From positions 186,001-250,000 of the forward strand of contig JAMPDJ010000001.1 of the NCBI GenBank assembly GCA_023665805.1: 64,000 nucleotides of DNA. Direction: 5' to 3'. This document shows, in pieces, positions 1 through 9,600 of this stretch (positions are counted from its first letter, which is position 1; each line of letters opens with the position of its first letter). The notes beneath the pieces are model-generated. The model saw nothing but the letters and a program-made list of their open reading frames with translations. It did not search any database and was not told the DNA's origin. A program made the position numbers and the translations under genes. Source of the DNA: Bacteroides sp. (lineage in GTDB: Bacteria; Bacteroidota; Bacteroidia; Bacteroidales; Bacteroidaceae).

Positions 1-893
1 TGTTTTCTTTCTTGGCATGCCTGAATCCGGGAGATGAAATCATTGTACCTGAACCTGCATACGCCAACTATATGGCGTTTGCCATCTCTGCAGGTGCACG
101 CATCCGTACTGTCTCCACTACTATCGAGGAAGGTTTTTCCTTGCCTAAGGTTGAGAAGTTTGAGGAATTGATCAACGAGCGCACCCGTGCTATTCTAATA
201 TGCAATCCCAATAATCCTACAGGATATCTCTATACAAGGCGCGAGATGAACCAAATACGCGATTTGGTGAAGAAGTATGACTTGTACCTTTTCTCTGATG
301 AAGTGTATCGCGAGTTCATATACACAGGTTCACCGTACATTTCCGCATGCCATCTGGAAGGAATCGAAGATAATGTAGTGCTTATTGATTCTGTATCCAA
401 GAGATATTCAGAGTGCGGAATACGCATAGGTGCCCTCATTACCAAGAATGTGGATGTGCGCAAGGCCGTGATGAAGTTCTGCCAAGCACGTCTAAGTCCT
501 CCACTTATAGGTCAGATTGCTGCTGAGGCATCGTTGGACGAGCCTCAGGAGTATACCCGTGAGGTCTATGATGAGTATGTTGAAAGACGTAAATGTTTGA
601 TTGACGGACTCAATCGTATTCCAGGGGTGTATAGTCCCATTCCCATGGGGGCTTTCTATACGGTAGCCAAGCTGCCTGTGGATGATGCCGACAAGTTCTG
701 CGCATGGTGCCTGAGTGAATTCCAGTGGGAAGGCGAGACTGTCATGATGGCTCCGGCCTCCGGTTTCTACACAACTCCCGGTGCAGGACGAAATCAAGTA
801 CGTTTGGCATATGTCCTGAAGAAAGAAGACTTGGTACGTGCACTCTTTGTCCTTCGCAAGGCATTGGAAGCATATCCAGGTCGTACGGAATAA
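1..893 (+). CDS. PLP-dependent aminotransferase, class I/II (5' end outside window)
   Basis: C-terminal part of a fold-type I pyridoxal-phosphate aminotransferase, aspartate aminotransferase-like. The frame is open to the left edge (position 3 onward), so the true start lies upstream; the TTG at 12 is internal. Visible family motifs are PGDEIIVPEPAYANY, the NPNNPTG segment, SDEVYREF, and the PLP-lysine motif SVSKRYSECGIRIG, in which the lysine forms the Schiff base. The C-terminal small domain with the substrate-binding arginine (GRNQVRLAYV) is complete. It likely transfers amino groups between an amino acid and a 2-oxo acid in the cytosol; the substrate cannot be told from sequence. It ends 32 bp before the FtsX-like permease and may be co-transcribed with it. 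Confidence 0.9.
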   Translation, partial: FSFLACLNPGDEIIVPEPAYANYMAFAISAGARIRTVSTTIEEGFSLPKVEKFEELINERTRAILICNPNNPTGYLYTRREMNQIRDLVKKYDLYLFSDEVYREFIYTGSPYISACHLEGIEDNVVLIDSVSKRYSECGIRIGALITKNVDVRKAVMKFCQARLSPPLIGQIAAEASLDEPQEYTREVYDEYVERRKCLIDGLNRIPGVYSPIPMGAFYTVAKLPVDDADKFCAWCLSEFQWEGETVMMAPASGFYTTPGAGRNQVRLAYVLKKEDLVRALFVLRKALEAYPGRTE

Positions 894-925
894 CAAAATG
901 AACATAAAGGGTAGATATCTTGGAT

Positions 926-2167
926 ATGCTATTCATAGCCAATAGATTATTTCGTGGAGACCATACTGGACACGTATCCTCTTCGGCCATACGCATAGCC
1001 ACTGCAGGGGTGGCCGTTGGTATATTGGTCATGATTGTCAGTATTTGTGTTTCCTGCGGCTTTCAACGCGAGATTAAGGCCAAGGTGGCATCCTTGGTGG
1101 GGCACGTGCAGGTTGTTAACGGACAAACGTTGTATCGCAGTCAAACTTTGCCAATACAGATAACCGATTCCGTCAGGAATGCTGTTGCCACGCTACCTTA
1201 TGTGGAAAGTGTCCAACGTTTTGCGTTATGTCCAGGAATGCTCAAGACCGAGGATGTGTTTCGCGGTGTCATGTTTCGCGGTGTGGACGATGCCTTTGAT
1301 TCCTCTTATTTGTCATCGTGCCTTGTCGATGGTCACATACCTGTGTTTGGCAAGAAAGGTAATACGGCTGCGTCTGACAGCATTCTGTTATCTGCGCAAT
1401 TGGCCTCTGTCCTTGGTTTGCATGTTGGACAGAGGGTTTATGCCTATTTCTTTGACGACAATCTGCGTGTACGTCGATTGACGGTATCTGGCATCTTTCA
1501 GACACACCTGTCTGATATAGATTCTCGTATGTGCTATGCCGACGCCCGTCTGACACAAAAGCTTGCTGGATTTCATACAGACCAATACAGTGGTGCTGAA
1601 ATAAGAGTAGACGATTATTCTCATGTGGATTCGGTATCTTCACGTCTTGCCTCCATGTTTGGCACGCGTGAAGATGCCTACCGACAGTATTACGCCACTC
1701 CGCAAGTAGGCGAATTGTATCCTCAGATGTTTTCATGGCTTACTCTATTGGATACCAATGTCGGTGCCATATTGATATTGATGATATGCGTGGCCGGTGT
1801 CACGATGGTCAGCGGTCTGCTTGTCATTATCCTTGAGCGTACCCGTTTCATAGGCATCATGAAATCCATGGGAACCACCAATGGATTGCTGCGCCGTATA
1901 TTCCTCTATTTCGCTGCCATGATAGTGTTGCGCGGAATGCTTTGGGGTAATGCCTTGGCCTTAGTATTGTTGCTTCTGCAGTATAGCACCGGCATCGTAT
2001 CCTTGGATCCACAGAGTTACTATATAGCACAGGTTCCTGTATATTTTCCATGGTTGGGCATAATTGCCGTAAATATGGTCACGTTTGTCCTGTGTGTGCT
2101 GGTTCTGGTGGCTCCGACTTATGTCATTAGCCGTATTCACCCTGCACGTAGCATCATGTTTGAGTGA
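926..2167 (+). CDS. FtsX-like ABC transporter permease (LolC/LolE type)
   Basis: Inner-membrane permease of 413 aa. It has one N-terminal membrane segment (about residues 20-45, rich in Ala/Val/Ile), a large periplasmic domain (about 50-270), and three C-terminal membrane segments forming the FtsX domain (about 275-405). This is the MacB/LolC/LolE topology; such proteins work with a separate ATPase in lipoprotein release or envelope remodelling. No ATPase gene is adjacent here. The ATG at 926 is preferred over the in-frame TTG at 920; the ATG at 898 is in another frame. The gene ends 18 bp before repeat element A1. Family assignment is good, cargo unknown. Confidence 0.85.
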   Translation: MLFIANRLFRGDHTGHVSSSAIRIATAGVAVGILVMIVSICVSCGFQREIKAKVASLVGHVQVVNGQTLYRSQTLPIQITDSVRNAVATLPYVESVQRFALCPGMLKTEDVFRGVMFRGVDDAFDSSYLSSCLVDGHIPVFGKKGNTAASDSILLSAQLASVLGLHVGQRVYAYFFDDNLRVRRLTVSGIFQTHLSDIDSRMCYADARLTQKLAGFHTDQYSGAEIRVDDYSHVDSVSSRLASMFGTREDAYRQYYATPQVGELYPQMFSWLTLLDTNVGAILILMICVAGVTMVSGLLVIILERTRFIGIMKSMGTTNGLLRRIFLYFAAMIVLRGMLWGNALALVLLLLQYSTGIVSLDPQSYYIAQVPVYFPWLGIIAVNMVTFVLCVLVLVAPTYVISRIHPARSIMFE

Positions 2168-2185
2168 TGATATGCAATAGATTTT

Positions 2186-2349
2186 AAGTAAGCATCGAGA
2201 ATTAGTTTATACCATTCTTCAAGATTCTCAAGCCAATTCTCGTTCTTACTCGTCAGTCATTATAGACTCCCATAACTCCATCTTCGTGAGATTGACATTC
2301 GTCCCGATAACCTCAAATAACAATATAAACTAATTCCAGCTACTTACTT
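2186..2349. repeat. Foldback element A, copy 1 (164 bp)
   Basis: An intergenic element with imperfect 26-bp terminal inverted repeats: AAGTAAG, six unmatched positions, then GAATTAGTTTATA, mirrored at the right end. It aligns without gaps to the copy at 6237-6400, which is also 164 bp. The shared core contains TTACTC, ATAACTCC and TCTTCGT. It fills almost the entire gap between the permease stop and the prmA ATG, whose start lies 3 bp beyond the right end. It carries no ORF of note. It could be a MITE-like non-autonomous element or a repeated structured RNA. Confidence 0.85.
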
Positions 2350-2352
2350 GTT

Positions 2353-3294
2353 ATGAAATACTTTGAAGTCACATTTGATATTACTCCTTATAGCAGTGAC
2401 GTAGCAGATGTCCTCTGCGCACTGCTTGCTGATGAAGGTTTCGAGGCCTTTGAACCATCTGGCAATTGTCTGGTGGCTTGGATACAGCAACAACAGTATT
2501 CCCCAGAGGGTTTGGCCAGAGCAATTGCTGCTATTCCCTTTTCTGGTACCATTATACAGTATCGGATAGCTGAGGCTCCTGATGAAAATTGGAACAAACG
2601 TTGGGAAGAAGACGGGTTCAAGCCTATTGTGATCTACGATGATGCAACAGTACATCCTGTCACGCCACATGCTCTTGTCACCATACATGATACTATGCAC
2701 CTTGACGTGCCTGAGGCTCAATTCGACATTTGTATTAGTCCGTGTCAGGCATTCGGCACAGGCAGTCATGAGACTACACGCATGATACTTCGCCAGTTGC
2801 TTTCCATGCCTATGCATGGACGTAGTGTCATCGATGCCGGTACAGGTACTGGCATCTTGGCAATCTTCTGTCACATGTTGGGTGCAAAGGATGTCATGGC
2901 ATATGACATAGATGAGTGGAGCGTCCGTAATGCCATGGATAATCTGGCATTAAATGGCATAACCGATGGCGTGCGGGTGTTGCTGGGAGACAGCAGTGTC
3001 TTGTCTCGGTCTAACCAATATCATGACAAGTCGCTGTCATGCCATTCGACTGCTTTTCCACAAGTATCCCTTCTTATAGCCAATATCAATCGAAATATCT
3101 TGTTGAACGACATGCCCCTGTTTGCTGAGAGCATAGAACCGGGTGGCGAACTCCTGTTGAGTGGTTTTTATGTAACTGATGTTCCTATGCTTGTTGCCGA
3201 AGCCAACCGTTTTGGTTTTTCGTTATGCCGTCAGTCAGAAGACCAAGAATGGGCTGTATTATTGTTAAAAAAGGAAAAACATACTGTGCAATAG
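2353..3294 (+). CDS. prmA: Ribosomal protein L11 methyltransferase
   Basis: SAM-dependent enzyme that trimethylates ribosomal protein L11. It has an N-terminal substrate-recognition domain (residues 1-60), a linker with NWNKRWEEDGFKPI, the family signature AFGTGSHETTRM (133-144), SAM-binding motif I DAGTGTGILA (161-170), and the NIN motif (244-246) near the active site. At 313 aa it is slightly long; a stretch at about 214-236 (SRSNQYHDKSLSCHSTAF) between the GD motif and the NIN motif looks like a lineage-specific insertion. The ATG at 2353 follows repeat element A1 by 3 bp, so most of its leader is repeat sequence. Confidence 0.93.
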   Translation: MKYFEVTFDITPYSSDVADVLCALLADEGFEAFEPSGNCLVAWIQQQQYSPEGLARAIAAIPFSGTIIQYRIAEAPDENWNKRWEEDGFKPIVIYDDATVHPVTPHALVTIHDTMHLDVPEAQFDICISPCQAFGTGSHETTRMILRQLLSMPMHGRSVIDAGTGTGILAIFCHMLGAKDVMAYDIDEWSVRNAMDNLALNGITDGVRVLLGDSSVLSRSNQYHDKSLSCHSTAFPQVSLLIANINRNILLNDMPLFAESIEPGGELLLSGFYVTDVPMLVAEANRFGFSLCRQSEDQEWAVLLLKKEKHTVQ

Positions 3295-3306
3295 GGGATT
3301 GCCTAT

Positions 3307-3336
3307 TTTGTCAAACAGGATAAAATGTTATCTTTG
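3307..3336 (+). promoter_or_regulatory. Bacteroides-type promoter for the W/Y-rich protein gene
   Basis: TTTG at 3307-3310, an 18-nt spacer, and TATCTTTG at 3329-3336 match the known Bacteroidetes -33/-7 consensus (TTTG, about 19 nt, TAnnTTTG). Transcription would begin near 3343, about 30 nt before the ATG at 3375. Confidence 0.65.
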
Positions 3337-3374
3337 CCATACAGATACGTTAATAACTTAAACAATATCGCGCT

Positions 3375-4421
3375 ATGAAACATTTGACCATATTGTTGAG
3401 CATGCTTATGTTTACCTCCTCTTCCTTTGTCATGGCTCAGGAAGACGACATGTATTTCAGTCCGAAGAAGGCTAAAAAAGAGCAAACCACTCGAAAGGTA
3501 GAGGTAATATATGATGACGAGGCTCCGGAGGAACAAGCCAATGTTGCTCCTGTAACACCCAAGTTGACCGGGTACCGAGAGCGTGATGTGGACGAATATA
3601 ATCGTCGCGGCAGTCAATATACTGCTGATTCACATGTGGAAGAAGAGGATTCTGACACACGTCAGGCACGTACCTACGAGTTGTCCTCTCAGAATCTCTA
3701 TGACCTCGGATACAGTGAGGGTTATCTCCAAGGTTTTGGCGATGGTGAGGACATGGATTATTACTTCGGGGTTCGTCTGGCACGTTTCCATGGCCGCCAT
3801 TTCTTTGAGCCATGGTACTGGGGTTGTATTTCATCCGTATATGATCCGTGGTACTGGGATCCATGGTATTGCGACCCTTGGTATCGTCCTTACTACTACG
3901 GAGGATGGTGTTCTGTTGGCTGGGGCATAGGTCATTGGGGCAGTTACTGGCATCCCTATTGGCACGGATGGCATACTCCCTATCCTTCGCATTGGGGAGG
4001 TGGTTACAGACCTCGCTATTCCACTGTTCGCAATCGTGACTATGGCCGTACTCGTATAATGAATCGAAGTACCCGTATTGGTGAGTATGGACGTTATGCT
4101 ACCAGTGGCGATAGAAATGGCATAAGAAATAGTACAAATGTACGTGCCGACCGCGATTCACGCCTCAATCAACGCTCGGTTGATCGTTATAATCGTGCAT
4201 CAGAGCGTGCAGGCAGCCGTACTCCCAGCCGTGTGACAAACACTCCGAACAGTGTTTCCACTCGTAATACGGACCGTGTTGAACGTCGTGGCACAGACCG
4301 CTCCTCCAATCATTCGTCTTCCCGCATGGGCACTGGCTCTTCTTTCCCTCGCAGCAGTGGAGGCGTTGGAAGCGGTGGCGGACGTTCAATGGGTAGCCGC
4401 AGTGGCGGTCGTGGCCGATAA
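3375..4421 (+). CDS. Secreted W/Y-rich, Arg/Ser-rich low-complexity protein
   Basis: Function not recognised. Residues 1-21 form a signal peptide (MKHLTILLSMLMFTSSSFVMA, cleaved before QEDD). An acidic/lysine-rich stretch follows, then YDLGYSEGYLQGFGDGEDMD. Residues about 140-215 are extraordinarily rich in Trp, Tyr, His and Gly with four PWY repeats (EPWYWG, DPWYWD, DPWYCD, DPWYRP). The C-terminal 130 residues are dominated by Arg, Ser, Asn and Gly and are strongly basic. It is probably an exported, partly disordered envelope-associated protein. It lies 37 bp upstream of the FadL-like porin on the same strand, so both likely share the promoter at 3307. Confidence 0.8.
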   Translation: MKHLTILLSMLMFTSSSFVMAQEDDMYFSPKKAKKEQTTRKVEVIYDDEAPEEQANVAPVTPKLTGYRERDVDEYNRRGSQYTADSHVEEEDSDTRQARTYELSSQNLYDLGYSEGYLQGFGDGEDMDYYFGVRLARFHGRHFFEPWYWGCISSVYDPWYWDPWYCDPWYRPYYYGGWCSVGWGIGHWGSYWHPYWHGWHTPYPSHWGGGYRPRYSTVRNRDYGRTRIMNRSTRIGEYGRYATSGDRNGIRNSTNVRADRDSRLNQRSVDRYNRASERAGSRTPSRVTNTPNSVSTRNTDRVERRGTDRSSNHSSSRMGTGSSFPRSSGGVGSGGGRSMGSRSGGRGR

Positions 4422-4458
4422 TAAATAGATACAATAACCCTTTACACATTATCAGATT

Positions 4459-6060
4459 ATGAAGAAAGTGATGTTGATGGCCCTGCCGCTCTTCAGCCTG
4501 ACTGTTGCGGCACAGGATCCATATCTCAATAATAACATAGTCAATACCTCGGATATCTTCGGTACGGCTCGTTTTGTGGGTATGGGAGGTGCCATGGGTG
4601 CGTTGGGGGCCGATATCTCTACTATCAGTAGTAATCCAGCCGGTATTGGCTTGATTTCCAAAAACGAGATGTCTCTTACAGCCGGGGCGGCATGGCTGGG
4701 CAACAACAGTGCTCGTGGCATGGCAAAAGGTACGTTTGCTCAGTTTGACCAGATTGGGGCAGTGGCATCATTCAAGTTGCCTGGCCGTGTGCGTACGTTG
4801 AATTTTGGCTTCAATTATCAGAAAAAGGCATCCTATGACAACAGTTTCTACGGCAAAGTACTGACAGCCGCCTCATGGGCAGATCAGTTGGACGCGTTGG
4901 CAAGCGAAGCGTTTGATAATAGAAACCTGCTTTATGGTCAATCCGACACTTACTATAATACCCTTTATGGCCTCGCTGACGATTGTGGATTGTTCCCTTG
5001 GAATTTCAAAGATGACAAGCGTGTGGACGTTGTCAAGGACCCCAGCGATCCAAATAGCACGTTGCAGGTTACTCGTGGGTCGCTCAGCGCATACGAGTTC
5101 AATCTCAGCATGAACATGTCTGACAGGTATTTCTTCGGTATCACTGTCGGAGTGGATAATCTGGATTATCATCGCGGTACAGACTATTGGGAGCAACGTA
5201 CAGCCACCAATGGCGACATTCACGATTTCGGCTACATAAACGAACAGCATGTTACAGGGAACGGCTTTAATCTCAAGTTAGGTACCATCATTCGTCCGTT
5301 TGATTCCAGCACGTTCCGTGTGGGACTTACTGTGGAGACTCCCACATGGTACAACTTGAAATACGTGGACGATCAAAGTTTGACTACCAAGTATGGATGG
5401 AATGACGCGGCTAAGGAGTTTGCCTATGATCCGGCCAAGGGAAAGTATTACACACACTATGTTTATGACCAGTCTGAGTCATATATCAACTATCTGGAGT
5501 ACAGCATCACCACTCCGTGGAAGGTACGTGCACAGATGGGCAGTACTGTGGGTTCCAATTTTGCATGGGGAGTGGAATACGAGTTTGCAAACTATCCAGG
5601 AACAACCATGAAGTTCCCGGCCCAGTATGGAGGCTCTAAGGCCGATGAAGGTTTCCTGGACATGACCAAAGAGATATTGAAGGCTCAGCATGCAGTGCGT
5701 GCGGGTGTGGAGTTCAAGCCCTGTAAGTCTCTTGCCTTGAGGGCCGGATACAACTTCATAACATCGACTACTTCGTCGGAATCCGAATGGGATCCCTTCT
5801 ATTCCGATGCTGCCTTGTCATATCCTACGGGCTTGGACTACATGAATCTTTCCGATGTGCATATTTTCACCTTGGGTGCCGGCTACCGTAATAAGTGGTT
5901 CTATGCAGACCTGTCCTATAAATACCGTTACCAGAGAGGCGAGTATTATGCTTTCAATCCTTACTACAGCCAGGTGATTGCTCCGGATGCCACAATGGCT
6001 CCAATTCCTGTAAACATGGATCGCCACAGCATCATGGCCACGGTTGGCATAAGGTTCTGA
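4459..6060 (+). CDS. FadL/OmpP1-like outer membrane protein
   Basis: Outer-membrane beta-barrel of 533 aa. Residues 1-18 are a signal peptide ending VAA-QDPY. The mature N-terminus has the family hallmark: TARFVGMGGAMGALGAD followed by ISSNPAGIGL, the NPAG motif typical of FadL/TodX/PorV-like proteins. The rest alternates aromatic strands, and the protein ends in a Phe (ATVGIRF), as expected for barrel assembly by BAM. Bacteroidales homologues are often labelled hemin receptor; uptake of hydrophobic compounds is the usual inference, but the substrate is unknown. It probably forms an operon with the W/Y-rich secreted protein. Confidence 0.85.
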   Translation: MKKVMLMALPLFSLTVAAQDPYLNNNIVNTSDIFGTARFVGMGGAMGALGADISTISSNPAGIGLISKNEMSLTAGAAWLGNNSARGMAKGTFAQFDQIGAVASFKLPGRVRTLNFGFNYQKKASYDNSFYGKVLTAASWADQLDALASEAFDNRNLLYGQSDTYYNTLYGLADDCGLFPWNFKDDKRVDVVKDPSDPNSTLQVTRGSLSAYEFNLSMNMSDRYFFGITVGVDNLDYHRGTDYWEQRTATNGDIHDFGYINEQHVTGNGFNLKLGTIIRPFDSSTFRVGLTVETPTWYNLKYVDDQSLTTKYGWNDAAKEFAYDPAKGKYYTHYVYDQSESYINYLEYSITTPWKVRAQMGSTVGSNFAWGVEYEFANYPGTTMKFPAQYGGSKADEGFLDMTKEILKAQHAVRAGVEFKPCKSLALRAGYNFITSTTSSESEWDPFYSDAALSYPTGLDYMNLSDVHIFTLGAGYRNKWFYADLSYKYRYQRGEYYAFNPYYSQVIAPDATMAPIPVNMDRHSIMATVGIRF

Positions 6061-6236
6061 CATATTTGTTATTATTGATATTCGTCAGAAACATATTCGG
6101 TGGCACTGCCAGGTACAAACGGCAGTGCCACTGAATGTATTTATTGTATAGTGGGTTTGAATCCAATCCGGGACACGTCATACAGGCTGTGACACGGTAT
6201 GGTTCTAAATGCCATTGCAGTAGCATCGCGATTTAT

Positions 6237-6400
6237 AAGTAAGTTTCGGGAATTAGTTTATACTATCCTTTAGAGATTTCAGAACTGTTCCCGCACTTAC
6301 TCATCAGTTATTATGGCACCACATAACTCCCTCTTCGTAAATCCGGGAACAGCCCCGACCTCAGCAAATTATAATATAAACTAATTCCCGAAACTTACTT
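6237..6400. repeat. Foldback element A, copy 2 (164 bp), perfect terminal inverted repeats
   Basis: Same length and colinear with 2186-2349. The outer 26 bp at each end are exact inverted complements (begins AAGTAAGTTTCGGG, ends CCCGAAACTTACTT). Nested inside are a second inverted pair (CTGTTCCCG with CGGGAACAG) and a central AGTTAT/ATAACT pair, so the whole element can fold on itself. The core (TTACTCATCAGT, CATAACTCC, TCTTCGT) is shared with copy 1. It sits in the convergent gap between the FadL-like gene and mfd. Confidence 0.88.
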
Positions 6401-6403
6401 ATC

Positions 6404-6415
6404 CCGTATTGTCGG
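6404..6415 (+). repeat. Short repeat C (CCGTATTGTCGG), site 1
   Basis: A 12-bp motif found again at 36504-36515 and, on the other strand, at 18518-18529. Here it starts 4 bp after the end of element A copy 2 and is followed by GAGAATACTATTCTC, a small palindrome. Confidence 0.6.
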
Positions 6416-6450
6416 CATCCTGAGAATACTATTCTCTTGACTTCGATTAT

Positions 6451-6499
6451 ACTGTTGTCACGCATCCGACTATATTGTGGTCGGATGCGTGACAACAGT
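6451..6499. terminator. Perfect 20-bp hairpin between convergent genes
   Basis: Left arm 6451-6470 and right arm 6480-6499 are exact inverted complements around a 9-nt loop (TATATTGTG). The position between the FadL-like gene (+) and mfd (-) fits a bidirectional terminator, though neither side has a clear T-run. The rest of 6061-6619 holds the A2 and C repeats; I see no gene in it. Confidence 0.6.
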
Positions 6500-6619
6500 G
6501 TGGCTTAAAACTGGTTTCTGCAAGTGGCTACGTATGTAAATTCTTCTGCCGTACTACTTAATGCAACCGTAGTCAAGTCAGGATACCTGGGAATAGTCAT
6601 TGATGCACCTACATTCTTG

Positions 6620-9600
6620 TTATAGGGTGATAGATAGTATGTTGTTGAGTACGTTGATTGCCGTGTCAACATCCTTTATGTCACATAAGTTGAGGTACTT
6701 GTGCCCATTGCGGTCGCTCAGTTGACAGTTGGCTGCATTCACACTGAAGTATGCTACGATTTGCCCAAAGGCTTTGCCTTGGTAGTAGGGACTTTGCTCC
6801 GATTGCACGAAATATAAACGCAATTGACTGTTCTTCAGGACCAAACGCTCCGCTCCCAATTCCTTTCCCAGACGACGGAGGCGTACCATTTGACATAGGT
6901 CTTTGGCTTCGCGTGGCATGGGTCCAAAGCGGTCTGTCAGTCGTGTGCAGAAATCCTCTATCTGCCTGTCCTGTTCCATTTGGTCCAATTCGCGGTACAG
7001 CAGCATTCTTTCGCTACTGGTGGGGACGTAGTATTCCGGCAAGTGTGCTGGCAGGTCCGTTTCCAGCTGGCATTCGTCCACAAATTCCGAGGCTTTGGCA
7101 TTGTTCCTGCCGTCTGTTCCGGACTCCTCGGCATACAGTTCCTTGAATTCCTCGTTGTGCAGTTCCTTCACTGCCTCGGAGAGAATCTTCTGGTATGTCT
7201 CGTATCCAAGGTCGGCTATGAAACCGCTTTGCTCTGCTCCCAGTAGATTGCCGGCACCGCGTATGTCCAAATCCTGCATGGCTATGTGTATGCCGCTCCC
7301 TAGGTCGGAGAATGTTTCTATAGCCTGCAGGCGTCGGCGTGCATCGGTATTCAGAACCGACATGGGAGGAGCCAGCAGGTAACAGAATGCCTTGCGGTTG
7401 CTGCGGCCGACACGGCCACGCATCTGGTGAAGGTCGGAGAGGCCGAAGTTTTGCGCCGAGCACACGATGATGGTGTTGGCGTTAGGAATGTCGATACCGC
7501 TCTCTATGATGGTGGTGGAGATAAGTACGTCGTAGTCGTGATTGACGAATCCCAGGACAATCTCTTCCAACTTTTCCGGGGGCATCTGTCCATGGCCCGT
7601 AGCCACTCGGGCATCGGGCACGTACTTATGTATCAGGGCTTCCAGTTCGGGCAATGAGGATATACGGTTGGAGACGATGTAGGTCTGACCGTTTCTGCTA
7701 AGTTCAAACTCCACGGCTTCGGCAATTATCTCTCCGGAAAAGGTACACACCTGTGTTTGTATTGGATAGCGATTGGGAGGAGGTGTCTGGATTACGCTCA
7801 GGTCTCGTGCGCCCATCAGCGAGAATTGCAAGGTACGCGGGATGGGCGTGGCTGTGAGGGTGAGTGTGTCCACGTTGGTCTTCAGCTGACGCAATTTCTC
7901 TTTGGTGGATACTCCGAATTTCTGTTCCTCGTCAATAATCAGCAGGCCGAGGTCTTGGAATTTGACGGACTTGCTGATAAGGCGGTGTGTGCCTATTATG
8001 ATGTTTATCTTGCCGTCATGGAGATCCTTGAGCAGTGCCTTGGTGTCCTTGGCGGAACGCGCCCGCGAGAGGTAGTCCACGCGTACTGGCATGTCCTTTA
8101 GTCTGGACATGAAGGTGCGGTAGTGCTGATAGGCCAGCACGGTGGTTGGTACAAGTACGGCTGCCTGTTTTCCATCCACGGCGGCCTTGAATGCGGCACG
8201 TATGGCAACCTCGGTCTTGCCGAAACCTACATCGCCACACACCAGACGGTCCATTGGACGCGAACGTTCCATATCGGCTTTCACCTCCTGGGTAGCCTTC
8301 AGCTGATCCGGTGTGTCTTCGTAGAGAAAAGAAGCTTCCAGCTCGTTTTGCAGGTATGTGTCTTTTGAGAACTGAAATCCCTTTTCTTGGCGTCTAAGGC
8401 TATATAGACGTATGAGGTCACGGGCTATATCCTTGATTTGTTTTTTAGTGCGTTCCTTTAGGTTCTCCCATGCCCGGCCTCCAAGTTTGTTAATCTTGGG
8501 CGGTGTGCCATCCTGTCCCTTGTATTTGGACACCTTGTGCAGTGCGTGTATGGACACGTAGATGACTCCTCCTCCGTCATAGTTGATTCGTATCTTTTCC
8601 ACCATGCGCTCACCCTCGGGTATAGTGATGAGTCCGCCGAAACGACCGACTCCATGGTCTATGTGCACGACGTAGTCGCCAAGCTGGAACTGCTGTATTT
8701 CTTTTAGTGTCAGGGCTATCTTGCCTTTGTGCGCGTTATCGGACCGCAGGTTGTACTTGTGGAAACGGTCGAATATCTGGTGGTCGGTAAATAGGACGAT
8801 GTGGTGCTCGTTGTCCACAAAACCGCTATGCAGGGTTTTGTCGATAGGAGTGAAGCGGACACCCAGCTGCATGTCGTTGAATATGCACTCCAGACGGTCG
8901 GTCTGCTTGCTGCTGTCGGCCAGGATGTAAAGGTCATAGCCCTCATGCATATAACGTAGCAGTTCACGAGTAAGCAGATTGAAGTTCTTGTGAAATACCG
9001 GTTGCGGTGTGATGTCGAAGGACAGGTGTGCCTGCCCCGTGCGTGACGTTTCCATCAGCACTGCGCGGAAGTCCAGCAAACGATGTCGGAACTTGTCTGG
9101 AGGAGTCAGCACAATTTCTTTTTGCAGCATGTTCTGTTCATCCTTGTTTTTTCCGGCACCTTCTTCCATTTCTACTATGCGTGCGGCCATGGAGAAACCA
9201 TCCTCCCATATACGTTTTATCTCGTCACAGAGAAAGGTCCTGTTGTGCATTACCAACAAGGTATCTTCTGGTAAGAAATCGGGTAGGCAGATGCGTTGTG
9301 AAGCGATTGCACCGCCCATCTCAGGGACTATGCTAACCTCATGGAGATGTTCTACGGACAATTGGCTTTGGACATCAAAGGTGCGTATGCTATCCACCTC
9401 ATCGCCAAAGAAGTCTATGCGATAGGGATTCTCGCAGGAGAAACTGTACACGTCCACCAGCGAGCCTCGCACGGCAAACTGCCCCGGTTCATAGACATAG
9501 TCCGTGCGTCGGAATCCCAGGTCCAACAATGTCTTTTGGAGTTCGCGTAAGTCCTGTGCGGTTCCCACCTCCAGATTTATGGTGTGGCTTTGCAGTTGCT

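Noticed and set aside
6150..6180. TTTGAATCC resembling a tRNA T-loop
   Set aside because: Flanking bases do not form the T-stem, and no acceptor or anticodon arm can be drawn.
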